The position numbers were made by a program, and so were the translations under genes. Positions 36,701 through 46,051 of a stretch of 64,000 bases of DNA are shown here, piece by piece; the stretch's first letter is position 1, and each line of letters begins with the position of its first letter. The notes beneath the pieces were generated by a model. That model saw only the letters and a program-made list of their open reading frames with translations, was not told the origin of the DNA and made no database searches. The DNA is from Sinotaia quadrata (Eukaryota > Mollusca > Gastropoda > Architaenioglossa > Viviparidae): positions 64,882,335 to 64,946,334 of the forward strand of contig CM054178.1 in NCBI GenBank assembly GCA_028829895.1, in the 5' to 3' direction.

Positions 36701-37932
36701 CCCACATCCCAAGTCGAGAGATTGGAGCGTCATGCCCTACTTGCCAAAGGCCTGTCCAGATGTGACAAGGCGGTGTCATGAGTACCCGCCGACTTGATCG
36801 GCATCGTTATCGCAACGCCTTTTTGACGTGCTCTGGAGCCAGTCTTTGGATGGAAGCAGCAAGATCAAGCCCCGATACCAGGGTTATCTTCCAGGGAAGT
36901 GTGTAAATTTAGTCCTAACAGCTTGACCCGCAAAGATCGATACACAAAAGCCGAAAAGTTGTTTCCACCAAACGTCCTCTGACAAAGTAGTACTTTGTCC
37001 TTGGGCCAGTGTTCTATAGCGCCTACAACTTTATTAATTCTTGCACTAGTCTTTAGTAAGACTTCAATCATTATATTAAAAATAAACATTGTCATTACTT
37101 TTTAGCTTACTCATATTTTATATTCCTTTAATGCAAATGTACATGTGTACTAGAGTGAAGGGGCATTTTTTGAAATCTTTGACTTAAATTGCCTCCTAGG
37201 GTATGAACATGACAGCACACGTGCCCTCTTTACAATTTCCATTATTTTCTGATACATGTTCATACTCTCTATTTGATTTATATAACTCAAATATTATCTG
37301 ATAATTGTTTGACACAGTGAAAGTAAATTTATTAGTTTCTTATAAGGTCTTACACTATATAAGAGTTACTTACTGTATGGAGTTTGGCCTGACTTTCTCA
37401 ATACTGAAGTAGGTATTTTTGATGGTACAAGGGTAGCCTCCCCACAATTAATTTATGTTTGGATATCCAAGTCACTGGTAAACTCATCTCGATACATTTA
37501 CACTCACTGACTCACTGCTACTTGGACTCATTACCCTGACTTTGAATGAACGGACTAGAACTTGAGCAACTTGACCAAGCCACTGCAGGTCAATTGGTAA
37601 TAATTAGCTCAATATTTAGCCTACTGAACGCAGGACTGGTTGACCAATTGGATCTGACTGCTCACGCTTGCTCTAGTATTTCAGAGCTGTTTTTCGCTGT
37701 CATCAGAATAAGACCACAGAAAACTTTCCCAGACCAAATTTAGTTTTTAAAAGCATTAAATATAATTTTACTGATCTTCATATAAAATGTAGTATTTTAT
37801 CTTAAGTAGTCGAGATTTGTTTAAATTGGTATTTAATTATAAAAGACATTTCACCTGTTCATTCTGGTGAGTTTCCTCGCCAGGCTGGGAAATGCTCTCG
37901 TTATCCATGTCCTGCTGGTTTGTTTCCATCAT
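24487..37932 (-). CDS. CARD-UvrD helicase fusion, candidate innate immune sensor (4 coding exons)
   Basis: Join of 37932-37855, 32791-32648, 29604-29445 and 27185-24487: 3081 nt, 1026 residues plus TGA. Residues 1-26 form an acidic leader, about 30-125 a CARD, 128-185 a Lys-rich linker, about 186-545 a UvrD helicase, about 736-814 a PD-(D/E)XK-like part, 831-923 a DEDD-fold-like part, 952-976 an acidic run, 987-1026 a tail shared with the 16.9-kb paralogue. Intron phases 0, 0 and 1 fit at every junction, and the helicase exon has no in-frame ATG before Walker A, so it needs the upstream exons. CARDs recruit other CARD proteins into filaments (MAVS, caspases, APAF1). A UvrD helicase would move on single-stranded DNA or RNA; nucleic-acid sensing is inference. 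A fused CARD/SF1A helicase is not a family I can name. Confidence 0.75.
27186..29444 (-). other. CARD-UvrD gene intron 3
   Basis: 2.26-kb intron (donor AAAAC|GTAGGT, acceptor ATTACAG) carrying a Helitron helicase relic at 27780-28130. A block near 28490-28600 has the wording AAAACTACTGGACTGATTTT on the - strand, a type of sequence often seen in Helitron non-coding ends. No further exon is required by the splice phases. Confidence 0.65.
27780..28130 (-). pseudogene. Helitron/PIF1-type helicase relic, C-terminal motifs
   Basis: On the - strand, in shifting frames: APIMLVRNQ (about 28110-28080), VFIPQIPL then PFEFK, a stop, LQFPVGARF, and MTINKSQGH at about 27891-27862. These match the block order of Helitron-encoded PIF1-like helicases (APIMLLRN, IPRIPL, PFEFKRRQFPV, MTINKSQGQ). 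Frameshifts and stops show it is dead. It is unrelated to the UvrD helicase exon next to it, although both are SF1 proteins. Confidence 0.75.
29445..29604 (-). CDS. CARD second-half exon of CARD-UvrD gene
   Basis: 160 nt, acceptor TTTAATTTCAG, donor AAAAAC|GTAGGT, enters phase 0, leaves phase 1. It encodes 53 residues starting EKIGATQ and containing RIEAAGVLLEILKSRDNW and HLLDALRK then IPHLAEHIEK. This is the helix 4-6 pattern of CARDs (A-x-LL-x-IL, then LL-ALR, then LA-x-HI), as in APAF1 and RIG-I/MDA5. It joins in frame after LLTDNDA of the upstream exon, giving LLTDNDAEKI, the typical CARD helix 3-4 turn. Confidence 0.82.
30361..30420. repeat. (TG)30 microsatellite
   Basis: Perfect 60-bp dinucleotide run. 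Confidence 0.98.
30605..30770. repeat. Roughly 60-bp repeat, three copies
   Basis: Three imperfect copies containing CCAGAATCTTC and AAAGCACA-CTGGAGA-type words in series. Confidence 0.6.
31870..32330 (+). other. A/C-rich stretch, possible decayed retrotransposon ORF1
   Basis: T-poor stretch with broken open frames (first one 31874-32062) and Asn/Thr/Gln/His-rich translations. This composition is common in LINE ORF1 relics. No intact zinc knuckle or RRM is visible, so the assignment is weak. Confidence 0.25.
32648..32791 (-). CDS. CARD first-half exon of CARD-UvrD gene
   Basis: 144 nt, 48 codons, phase 0 at both ends. The acceptor is a 15-T tract followed by GCAG; the donor is GATGCA|GTAATT. 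It encodes LTEEIKSLSHEDKNELRKQ then PMFVDLVEPKDLIPYLRSV and SLLTDNDA. That is the helix 1-3 pattern of a CARD: basic amphipathic helix 1, L-x-DLVEPKDLIPYLRS, then LLT-DDA before helix 4. In frame with the preceding exon (CAG|CTG) and the following one (GCA|GAG). Confidence 0.82.
32990..33180. repeat. 41-bp minisatellite, four to five copies
   Basis: Unit ACACACATTTTAATAAAATA plus TTCTATCAAACTTAAAAATAT. Confidence 0.88.
33340..33565. repeat. 78-bp tandem repeat, three copies
   Basis: Unit contains AATACAAAAGTAATTATGAT and GGTTAGCACTGACAAAGTTA followed by GAAGAACATG. Confidence 0.9.
33645..33725. repeat. Compound (CT)n(CA)n microsatellite
   Basis: CTCTCT run directly followed by a long CACACA run with one GTA interruption. 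Confidence 0.95.
34600..36900. other. G-rich insertion of unknown class inside CARD gene intron
   Basis: Composition changes to clearly higher G content than the surrounding AT-rich intron. It includes a purine run with repeated AGAAATGAGGAATG-type words (35680-35770), an AATAAA at about 36378, and a GC-rich segment from 36610 containing TGGCGTCGACTAGCCACC. The arrangement could be an LTR (ending near TTGTAATAACA at about 36590) with adjacent leader, but no LTR pair, integrase or RT was found. Short open frames (35094-35309) match no family. Confidence 0.3.
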
Positions 37933-37985
37933 TTTGGTTTGGTAGTCAGGATTGCTGCTTGTATATGGTGTATTGTCATCAGTAG
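37855..37985 (-). CDS. Start-codon exon of CARD-UvrD gene
   Basis: 131-nt exon: acceptor GTGTCTTTACAG, donor GAACAG|GTGAAA. Tandem ATGs at 37932 and 37929 start a 26-residue acidic leader (MMETNQQDMDNESIS then QPGEETHQNEQ) that runs in phase 0 into the CARD. The exon is open upstream of the ATG. If it is joined to the best upstream donor candidate (39969), the frame meets a stop without an earlier ATG, so 37932 is the preferred start. A coding upstream exon elsewhere cannot be excluded. Confidence 0.65.
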
Positions 37986-39968
37986 CTGTAAAGACACGCG
38001 CGCACACATAGATAAGCTCACACATTATCTATCGAACGGAGCATATGGGTTATGTCTCTTCATCTGTCAGTGAATAAAGCAAATTTGTGGAAAAGGTTCA
38101 TTGTTCTTTTATATTTAGCAACTTACAAGCTTAGTGAGTGTTTTCTTTAGAAAATAAAGCGAAATTTAATTGCAAGGCGTACAACAATATAGTACATAGA
38201 AAAGAAGGTCATTGCGGGGCAGTCGGGACATTCGACTGATGGGTAATAGCGCTTGACCACGCCCAAACTCAAAACAAAAGTGTGGTGGTGGCTTCAGCTG
38301 CCTTCGTGGACAGTATTTGGTGTTAACCATATATCACAGCACTTGCTATTGTGACATAGGCAAACTTCAGCATGTCCTGATTGCCATCAACCTCCAGAAG
38401 TTCATCGTTGCACAGAATTTCTCACTCCTGACGTAGATTTAGAAATGTTTCAAATTAGGCAGGATTCAAACCTGAACCTTACTGAGCAGCCATCTTCTGG
38501 GTGTGATCTTTTCTACGATCTGTCATGACAGTCCACAGTGAGCATCCCTTCAGTTATTTGCAATTGCAAACAGCGATATTAACATAGTGATGTTTGTCCC
38601 GTATGTGCATGAAGGAATCTTGTTACCTCCCTTAGCATTGGTGTGCTTCCTTATTGTAATAAATCATAATGTACTTTTGCATTAGTACAAAAATGGTGTG
38701 TATATAATAAGGACCGACAAAAGTGTTTCCTCCAATGTTAAATTCATATACTTTGAAGAATTGTTTTGTGCCATGTTTTCTCAAATGGTTTGATAATCAG
38801 TTGGCTCAAAGTACCAGGTACATACAACTCCTGTTGTAGTGGCAGAGACAATTACAAAAGGAATATTAGTACACATGAAGGTGGCATAGACAGACATAAA
38901 GGTACTGAGACATATACAAAAGTAATACACACACCAAGGTAATAGAGACACATATCAAGGTAATGAAACAAATACAAAGGTAATAAAGACACATACAAAG
39001 GTAATAAAGACACATACAAAGATAAAAACAGAAACACACCAAGATAATAGAAACAAAGTAATAGAGACACATCCAGGTAACAGAGGCACATACAAAGGTA
39101 ATAGAGACACACCCATGTAACAGGTACAAACAATAATAGAGACTCACCCAAGTATGAAGAACAAAGTGTGGCAGAGTAAATTTACCTCTCCCTATTTTTA
39201 AATTCAATTGTTATATAAGTTATTAAATTGTCAGAGTAAGCCAAGCCGGGTACTCCTTATGACAGTATTTTTGAAAGTATCTGAGTTTAAAGTAAATGCT
39301 CAAGAATACTCTAGACTGCTGATGTAATGCATAGATAGATAGATAGATAAGAGTTGAAACACCAACATTTACTACGTCATTCAGCTAGGTATAGACACTT
39401 TGTACCACTGTAAATCCGACCTGACGCACAACTAGACTGTAGATCTAATTCAAATTGAATAAAACAATAATTGAAAACAGTGAATTTGTCAGAATGAAAA
39501 CGTGTAGTGCTGCACGTCCTAAAATTACACCTAAAAGGTTAGAATAGTTTCATAGTGGGACTCTTTGCTATGCCTCGTTTGAAAATAAGGAATTCTGCAA
39601 ACATCCTAGTTCTTATCACTAAAGAGGCGGGTTTAAGTTCAATAAGTTTAAGGTTAAATGAGTTTAAGGCTCATAATGTGCGTGCAGCCTTGGTTATGAA
39701 CGAAATTTTAATTTCCAATAAGAATTGAGCAGTTCTTACTTCGTTGACCCTACAATGACTAAGGGAAACTTCAAGTTGAAAGCCGCCATCGCACGGGAAA
39801 AGGCCTCGCAAAATACAGCAGACAGACAAGCCAACACGTGAAAAAGTGAACTAATTTTACAAGATATATTTGACAGAATCAAATTAGCGACAATTTATAA
39901 GAACTTACCACAACCTCACCCCATCCTTTCAGCATTCGAAATTCAAATTATGTAAAAATACGTCTTAC
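37986..39968 (-). other. Probable 5'UTR intron of CARD-UvrD gene
   Basis: Region between the start-codon exon and a possible first exon. It contains a 20-22-bp minisatellite (38870-39150) and an isolated tRNA B-box-like word on the - strand (GGTTTGAATCC near 38465). Nothing else recognised. Confidence 0.4.
38870..39150. repeat. 20-22-bp minisatellite
   Basis: About twelve imperfect units of ACATACAAAGGTAATAGAGA. The Leu/Tyr/Cys-rich open frames on the - strand here are by-products of the repeat. Confidence 0.88.
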
Positions 39969-40100
39969 CTCTAACGGTTGCCGCCAAAATGTAATTTTAT
40001 CAACACGCAATCATTGCGTGGCAGTTTGGCGCTCATGCAGCATACAAGTACGTTTTCGGAAAAAACTGCTTACCCGATTGTGTCAGTAGTTTTTCAATTC
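39969..40100 (-). promoter_or_regulatory. Candidate non-coding first exon/promoter area of CARD-UvrD gene
   Basis: On the - strand a good donor (CCGTTAGAG|GTAAGA) ends at 39969 in a stretch slightly richer in GC than its surroundings. The nearest in-frame route contains a stop, so it would be 5'UTR. No TATA box or initiator can be assigned with confidence. Included because it is the strongest donor upstream of the ATG exon. Confidence 0.3.
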
Positions 40101-40179
40101 ATTCAAAGGCATATATATCTTCAGTATTATCATAGTTGTAGCAGTAGAAATAGAAACGAGTATATAATTAATTAGGGTG

Positions 40180-40580
40180 TATTCGTGATATGTTATTGTC
40201 AGCAAGAGTAGCCTATTACAGTTTGCGAATTGTAAATACAATGTCTGTAGTAGGCCTCTTACGATTGCGAATTGTAAATGTTCTTGTTAGCTAGGGAGGC
40301 CTATTACAGGTTGTTAATTGCAAATATGTTCTTGTTAACAATGGAGGCCTATTAAAGGGCAATTCACTCATAGAGATAGTGGTTGAAACTAGGTTAACTT
40401 TCTCACTCCTAACAGGACACGGACTACCGATGGTCTAATATGTCCGCATACGTCATTAAATACAATAAGCATTTAATCTAAAACCAATCACACTTTTCAA
40501 GGCCGAGTGTGATATAAATACAATAAACATTTCATCTATAAAACAATCACACTTTTTATGGTTGAGTGTGATATAAATGC
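40180..40580. repeat. Short tandem duplications (about 60-bp x3 and 75-bp x2)
   Basis: Three units with GGCCTATTACAG, GCGAATTGTAAAT and TTCTTGTTA (40200-40350). Then two units with ACAATCACACTTTT and GAGTGTGATATAAAT (40460-40575). Confidence 0.75.
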
Positions 40581-41150
40581 GTCCTAGTTTGGATATATAT
40601 ATATTTATTTACCATGATTTAAAGTATTTCGACGTAGTTTTAGTAAGTAAACTAAACGGATTTTTACTCGGGGGTTTTACTCTAATGAAAATAACGTTGA
40701 ATGATTCTGGTTCCCTAACTCGAACAAGTCTCACTAAAACTAAACAAATATGAACTAAAGACCAAAACAGAGACTGAGACAAATTACTGAAACTAAAACG
40801 TCATGCGTGAGAACACGTGTACAGTAGGTAATAAAACGAAATTAATAACTCATTTTAAGATAGCATATCTTAAATCTGAAAATCGATATTTAAATACTAA
40901 ATATTTAAATTACTTAATGAAATCAAACATCTTTTAAAATGCGAAATTCGGGATTTTTCAGAGTGTAATAACCTTTCTTTGTATTTGTGGGTTCTTCGAT
41001 ACTGAGCGGTCTAAGTGGTGTACTTCAGACTCCAGTATATAGCGAAGCGCGGAATCAACCTCGGCCGGAAATGCTCCCCATAAATTAAGAAAGAAGCATG
41101 TAGTGAGGGAAACCAACCCTTCCAGACGAAAGGTCCCACACTAACTCTGG
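40581..41150. other. Intergenic, nothing recognised
   Basis: AT-rich DNA without open frames of interest on either strand, ahead of the duplicated-block region. Confidence 0.4.
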
Positions 41151-41539
41151 AGAAGAAGGAAGCTAACGAAACCACCACCACAACCACCACTACATATTCA
41201 AATTTCATGTTAAATCGTATTTAATTTCGAAATTTCACCACCATTGACAGGGAATCAGAGACAACGCCAAAGATACAGTGTTTGATACATGGCATTTGTC
41301 TCCCTTATTCCAGAAACACGTCATAATTTTAGTACAACGCATTTCAGGAAAGAAAGAATGAAAACAAATTAAATACAGTATTAGGTTAATTTGCATTGGT
41401 TAAAAGAATAATTTAAAAATTTTACATTTAACGAAAAGTCAGTAAATTTATTACACATTACACACTCTTCCATATGTACACTAAATGTTTATATTGTAAG
41501 AATTAATCCTTCCTGCGGCTTCTGGGATGAGTGTGAGCG

Positions 41540-41540
<1 letters not shown>

Positions 41541-41575
<35 letters not shown>
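41541..41575. repeat. (CA)n microsatellite seeded by dispersed core
   Basis: Perfect CA run following GCGGCTTCTGGGATGAGTGT and GAGCGAAACAC. Confidence 0.95.
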
Positions 41576-41578
<3 letters not shown>

Positions 41579-41599
41579 CTGATTCCCAAACATAAGAGG

Positions 41600-41735
41600 T
41601 TTCGGCCCACTCCCACCCCGACGGAGGGCGGTTGTGGGTGCGCGCCAAACTAGGTGCGACCTGTTTCACCCATTTCCGCCAGCCCTCCTGCCCTCCACCT
41701 CAGAGGTACCGCGAGGCTGTAGGGATCCCCCGGAA
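41600..41735 (-). repeat. GC-rich interspersed repeat, copy a
   Basis: Contains CCGACGGAGGGCGGTTG, CCGCCAGCCCTCCTGCCCTC and CACCTCAGAGG, the reverse complement of the family found on the + strand further right. See the copies at 45463, 49800, 50540, 51945, 58115, 61165 and 63590. Confidence 0.8.
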
Positions 41736-41799
41736 GCAGGCCAAGACTGAGAACATCGTGAAGATAAAAGGTCTATTGCGGCTTCTGGGGTGAGTGAGA

Positions 41800-41803
41800 G
41801 CGC

Positions 41804-41867
<64 letters not shown>
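41800..41867. repeat. (CA)n microsatellite, second locus on same core
   Basis: Perfect CA run after TATTGCGGCTTCTGGGGTGA and GTGAGAGCGCAAC. Confidence 0.95.
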
Positions 41868-41869
<2 letters not shown>

Positions 41870-41883
41870 CTGAATCTATTTAA

Positions 41884-42270
41884 CTTTGTTCACTATTACA
41901 ATATTACATCAGCTCTTGTTATTTGACTTTGTTCACTTTTACAATATTAAATCAGCTCTTGTTATTTGACTTTGTTCACTTTTACAATATTAAATCAGCT
42001 CTTGTTATTTGACTTTGTTCACTTTTACAATATTAAATCAGCTCTTGTTATTTGACTTTGTTCACTTTTACATGATTACATCAGATCTTGTTATTTGACT
42101 TTGTTCACTTTTACAATATTACATCAGATCTTGTTATTTGACTTTGTTCACTTTTACAATATTACATCAGATCTTGTTATTTGACTTTGTTCACTTTTAC
42201 AATATTACATCAGATCTTGTTATTTGACTTTGTTCACTTTTACATGATTACATCAGATCCTGTTATTTTT
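41884..42270. repeat. 43-bp minisatellite, nine copies
   Basis: Unit TTTGTTCACTTTTACAATAT plus TACATCAGATCTTGTTATTTGAC, highly uniform. Confidence 0.95.
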
Positions 42271-44767
42271 ATTTCTAGTAGATAAACCTCGAAGTGTCAC
42301 GTAAGGTCTCTCTCTCTCTCTCTCTCTCTCTGACATTCCTAATTCCAACCACAACCACCAATTCCTCTCTCACTCACACATGCCCTAGCACGAAATCGGA
42401 AGCGCTTCCCATAAACAACCAAGCCCTTCAGGGTCGAAAACGTTCTCAAACGAAATGTTCCACACAAGGTCTGGAGAGGAAAGAAGCTAACGGAACTACC
42501 ATTTATTCGAAATTCACGTTATATCGAACTTAATTTCGAATATTCATCACCATTGGCACGAATCAGAGACAGGTTTGTTGCAGTCTTAAATATGCAGTGC
42601 AGCATTTGTCTCCCTTATTATAGAAGCATATCAAAATTTTAGCAAAACATGAATAGAAGAAACAAAGAAGCAATTTTAAATACAGTAATATTTGGAATCC
42701 TATTTCTAACAAGACAAAGAAAGATTATTAAAATATCTTTTACAATTTTAGTACATTTATTAGATATTTTATATTTGCTTGATTTGAACCCTCCATATTT
42801 ACACCATGTTTTCATATTATGGGAATTACTCCTCAGCCACTGCAGTGCGGTTGTTGATTTTATAAATAATAAATTTTGTAGCTCTACCACTTAGGTAGGG
42901 ATAAAACCAAAAAGATAGATGAGAGATGTGAAACTCCCTCAGTTTTAGGGATTGTTTATGTGGTTTTTAATAGGAAGATTAAAATGATAATTTTATATGA
43001 CAACATCTCGCGGCTTTAAAATTGCGAAGACTTGGGAAGTGTAGAGAAAATTCTCACGACGTACTTTGTCACTCTAAGGTAAATATTTTAAGTCATTAAA
43101 AATATTTTCGCTACTTCATTTTGTATGACGACTCAGAAAGTCTATCCATTACTATCCACGTTTTGCCCAATCGTAATAACTGTTGGATGACAAAAGAAAT
43201 TCTCCAGTATTTAATTATCTGCATGTGCATCAATCGCCTCAGCAAATTCTGTCCATTACCGTTCAGTTGTTGCCCCTTCATAAATACATACAGAAGAAAG
43301 GGAGTTCAATGTCGTTTTTACGCTTCTCTTGCCGGTAACAGTTGAAAACAACGTTGTTGTCCATAATTTAAAAGTATCTGCATCAGTACACAAACCATCT
43401 CCATTGCATAAGTTTAATCATTGATTATATATAAATATTTATCTATGGTTTAATTTTAAATGGCTATGTATCGAGTTTTCTCTAAGCAAACGTTATTGGT
43501 TGATTGTTTATTTTAGCTTAGCCCTAGTACGTTTTCACACTTGACATGTGCAGCAAAGGATGATTCCTTACTGACATCATATCAGTGAGTTGGTTAAATC
43601 TAAATGGATCAGTTATTCTATTTTCATTTCGTAATAGGTGCCGTTAGTTCACCACGCCTACAAGGAATTCGAGGTTGGCAGTCTTCTTTCTTCTGGGATA
43701 CTTTTATGACATGCACTAGACCAGATTAGATAGAGGATTTCTTATCATTGCATTGTATTTGTTAAACCCTTGAGAAGGGCCATGTGCGATGGATGTTGGC
43801 TACTGTTTCTTTTCAAATCAGTTAATTCACTATTTTTTGTTGAAGTGAGAGACTGTGTATACTATAATAATCTGAATGTGAATTCTTGGAATATTGATGT
43901 CAAATTATCTATTCCATTGTAATTGTATTATGTATATTTAATTTTCTTTTAATAAATTTATTGTTAAATTTATTGACTCACTTCTTACACATTGATATAT
44001 ATGTGTTGGACAAGAAAGAGTGTGAGGGGGGGGGGGGGGCTAGCTAAATATAGAATTAAAGTTGGATTTGTCCTCTCCTTTAGTAAGAAGTTTTCCACCT
44101 GCGGAAACCTTATGTGACTGTAAAAGTTGTTTTATGTTGTGGAATAGAGAAAACGTTTACCACACCAAAATTTCTGTGAGAGTCGAGTGGTGTCAGTTGG
44201 AGGATCATTAATAAAATAAAATTAATATTCTCATCACTTGAAAACTAAAAATCAAACATGTAATCAAAGAATAAAGTAATATTAAGTAAAGTAAGGTAAT
44301 GAATGTATAAAATAATATTTGACGACAATTTATTTTAAACAAAGAGATAGTGTCTGAGTCAACACTAACTTTCTTGCTCCTAACTGGACGTGAAAATGCT
44401 GATATTTATAAAAGTTCTGTATGGAACAAGTAAATAAACATAATTTTTCATAAAATAATAAAACATAAAATTTCATACTTGTAAAATATATGTGTGTGAT
44501 TTCAAATAGTTGTTTATTTCACCCTTATTGGCTTCAAGGAACATGACAATATAGATTTACAGAATCTCATCAGAACTTACCCAGAAGTGGCAAAATTGAA
44601 AACAGAATATCATAAAATAAGATGATTTGATGGCTTGAATACTGAAGTTGCCGGAGTCACACTGGTGTAGTTAACTTAGGTAGAGTTCCACAACATCTCA
44701 GTGGAGACACAATTCATTGTGTGCAGCTAAATTAGAATAGGCATCAAATTAATTTCAGTTCCCCTAG

Positions 44768-45256
44768 ATCAAACTCCACCAAAAACAAAAAAAACACCAA
44801 AAACACAAACACCTCTTTCCTAGCCGCATAGGAATCACAGGCATTGAAACAATTGATAAAGGAGCCAAAAAAGAAAACCACAGGGTCTCCATTTCCCACC
44901 CCAACATACAGTTCAAAAATTATGACAGCTGTAAACAATCATTTCAGGATAAACACCACCCACCAAAGCTCCCAAAAACAAAACAGCATTTAAAGCCATA
45001 CACAGACTCAGACCAAATGCAACCTTCAGATTCCATCACCAAAATGGACAAACCAAAACATGACCTCACTGCAATACTGACAACACAGTTAATCACTTCC
45101 TCACCACCTGTTTACAACATCTCCAAGAAAGAAAAGAACTCAAGAAAGAAATCTCAACCTTCAACTACCCTTTACAAAAGATATTCTGCTGTACCCCCCA
45201 AAAAAACAAACAAACAAAAAACAACATACAACAAAAATAGTGTACAAAGCCCTTAA
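44768..45256 (+). other. A/C-rich open stretch, private insertion, possible ORF1 relic
   Basis: A 163-codon stretch without stops, Lys/Pro/Gln/Ser-rich, with the first in-frame ATG at 45017. The DNA is very poor in T, which alone suppresses stop codons, so the open frame is weak evidence. It sits between blocks that are adjacent in the other duplicated copy, so it is an insertion. Composition resembles LINE ORF1 tails; no domain is visible. Confidence 0.25.
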
Positions 45257-45462
45257 ACGCAACTTTTGCACCCAGTCAAGCTAGAAAACAACCACACAAC
45301 CAACCACATCACATAAAAGACCCACCAAGGCAGTATCTTAAAAATTATATTATTAATAAAATCTTCATCTACAGTCACCCCATCACTAAGCATGCAACAG
45401 ATCCCTACCAACACCTGCGCCAGACAACAACCGCCAGCTCTGAGCAACATCAAACCAAACCA

Positions 45463-45570
45463 CACGCAGCGCTCCCCGAATACTCGTGAGGGGAGCACGT
45501 CCCACTGGAGCACTACAGATCAGAGAACGTCTTATGAAGAAATGATCCAGGAAAAAGCTCCAGCTGAGAC
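45463..45570 (-). repeat. GC-rich interspersed repeat, copy b
   Basis: Reverse strand reads AGACGTTCTCTGATC-type words and GTGGGACGTGCTCCC; same family as 41600 and 50540, lying inside the duplicated block. Confidence 0.7.
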
Positions 45571-46051
45571 TTAAAATTTGTTATCATAACCACCACAACC
45601 AGAGCAATCCAGGTCAAAAACGTCCTTAAACAAAAAGTCCGCAAGCTCTGGAGAGAAAGGAAGCTAACGGAACAACCATTTATTAAAAAATCATAATACA
45701 TTGTATTAAATTTAGAATATTTATCTTCATTGGCATGAATCAAAAACGTCTTTCGTTGCTAGCTTCAATATTTTTGTCTCCCTTAGTATATAACATATTT
45801 TAATTAATAAAAAAAAGTCTGGAAAGAAATAAACAAATTTCCCAACACAATAATATGTGAAACGTTATTTGTAATCAGATCTACTAAATTATATGTATTT
45901 AATTAGTAATTTTAGTATATATATATTATACATTATATATTTGTTTTATTTAAACCTTCTGTATTTACACTGTATTTCTATATTGTGGCACTTTTTCTTT
46001 ATTTCTGCAGAAACAGTTTCGTCAAAACTTAGCTTAAGCTAAATTTTGTGG

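Larger units (their letters stand above)
32792..37854 (-). other. CARD-UvrD gene intron 1 (5 kb)
   Basis: Bounded by donor CAG|GTGAAA and acceptor TTTTGCAG on the - strand. It holds a 25-bp core that elsewhere seeds CA repeats (32850-32885), a 41-bp minisatellite (32990-33180), a 78-bp triplicate (33340-33565), a CT/CA microsatellite (33645-33725) and an unusual G-rich block (34600-36900). The 300-900 bp after that are AT-rich with nothing recognised. Confidence 0.6.

Noticed and set aside
37546..37743. 65-residue + strand frame with hydrophobic pattern
   Set aside because: Lies in the intron of the - strand CARD gene, without family resemblance or splice signals.
38450..38480. tRNA B-box-like word on the - strand (also one near 20090)
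   Set aside because: No matching A box, no cloverleaf and no A-tail or target duplication; not enough for a tRNA or SINE call.
38852..39207. Leu/Tyr/Cys-rich - strand frames that look membrane-spanning
   Set aside because: They are translations of the 20-22-bp minisatellite.
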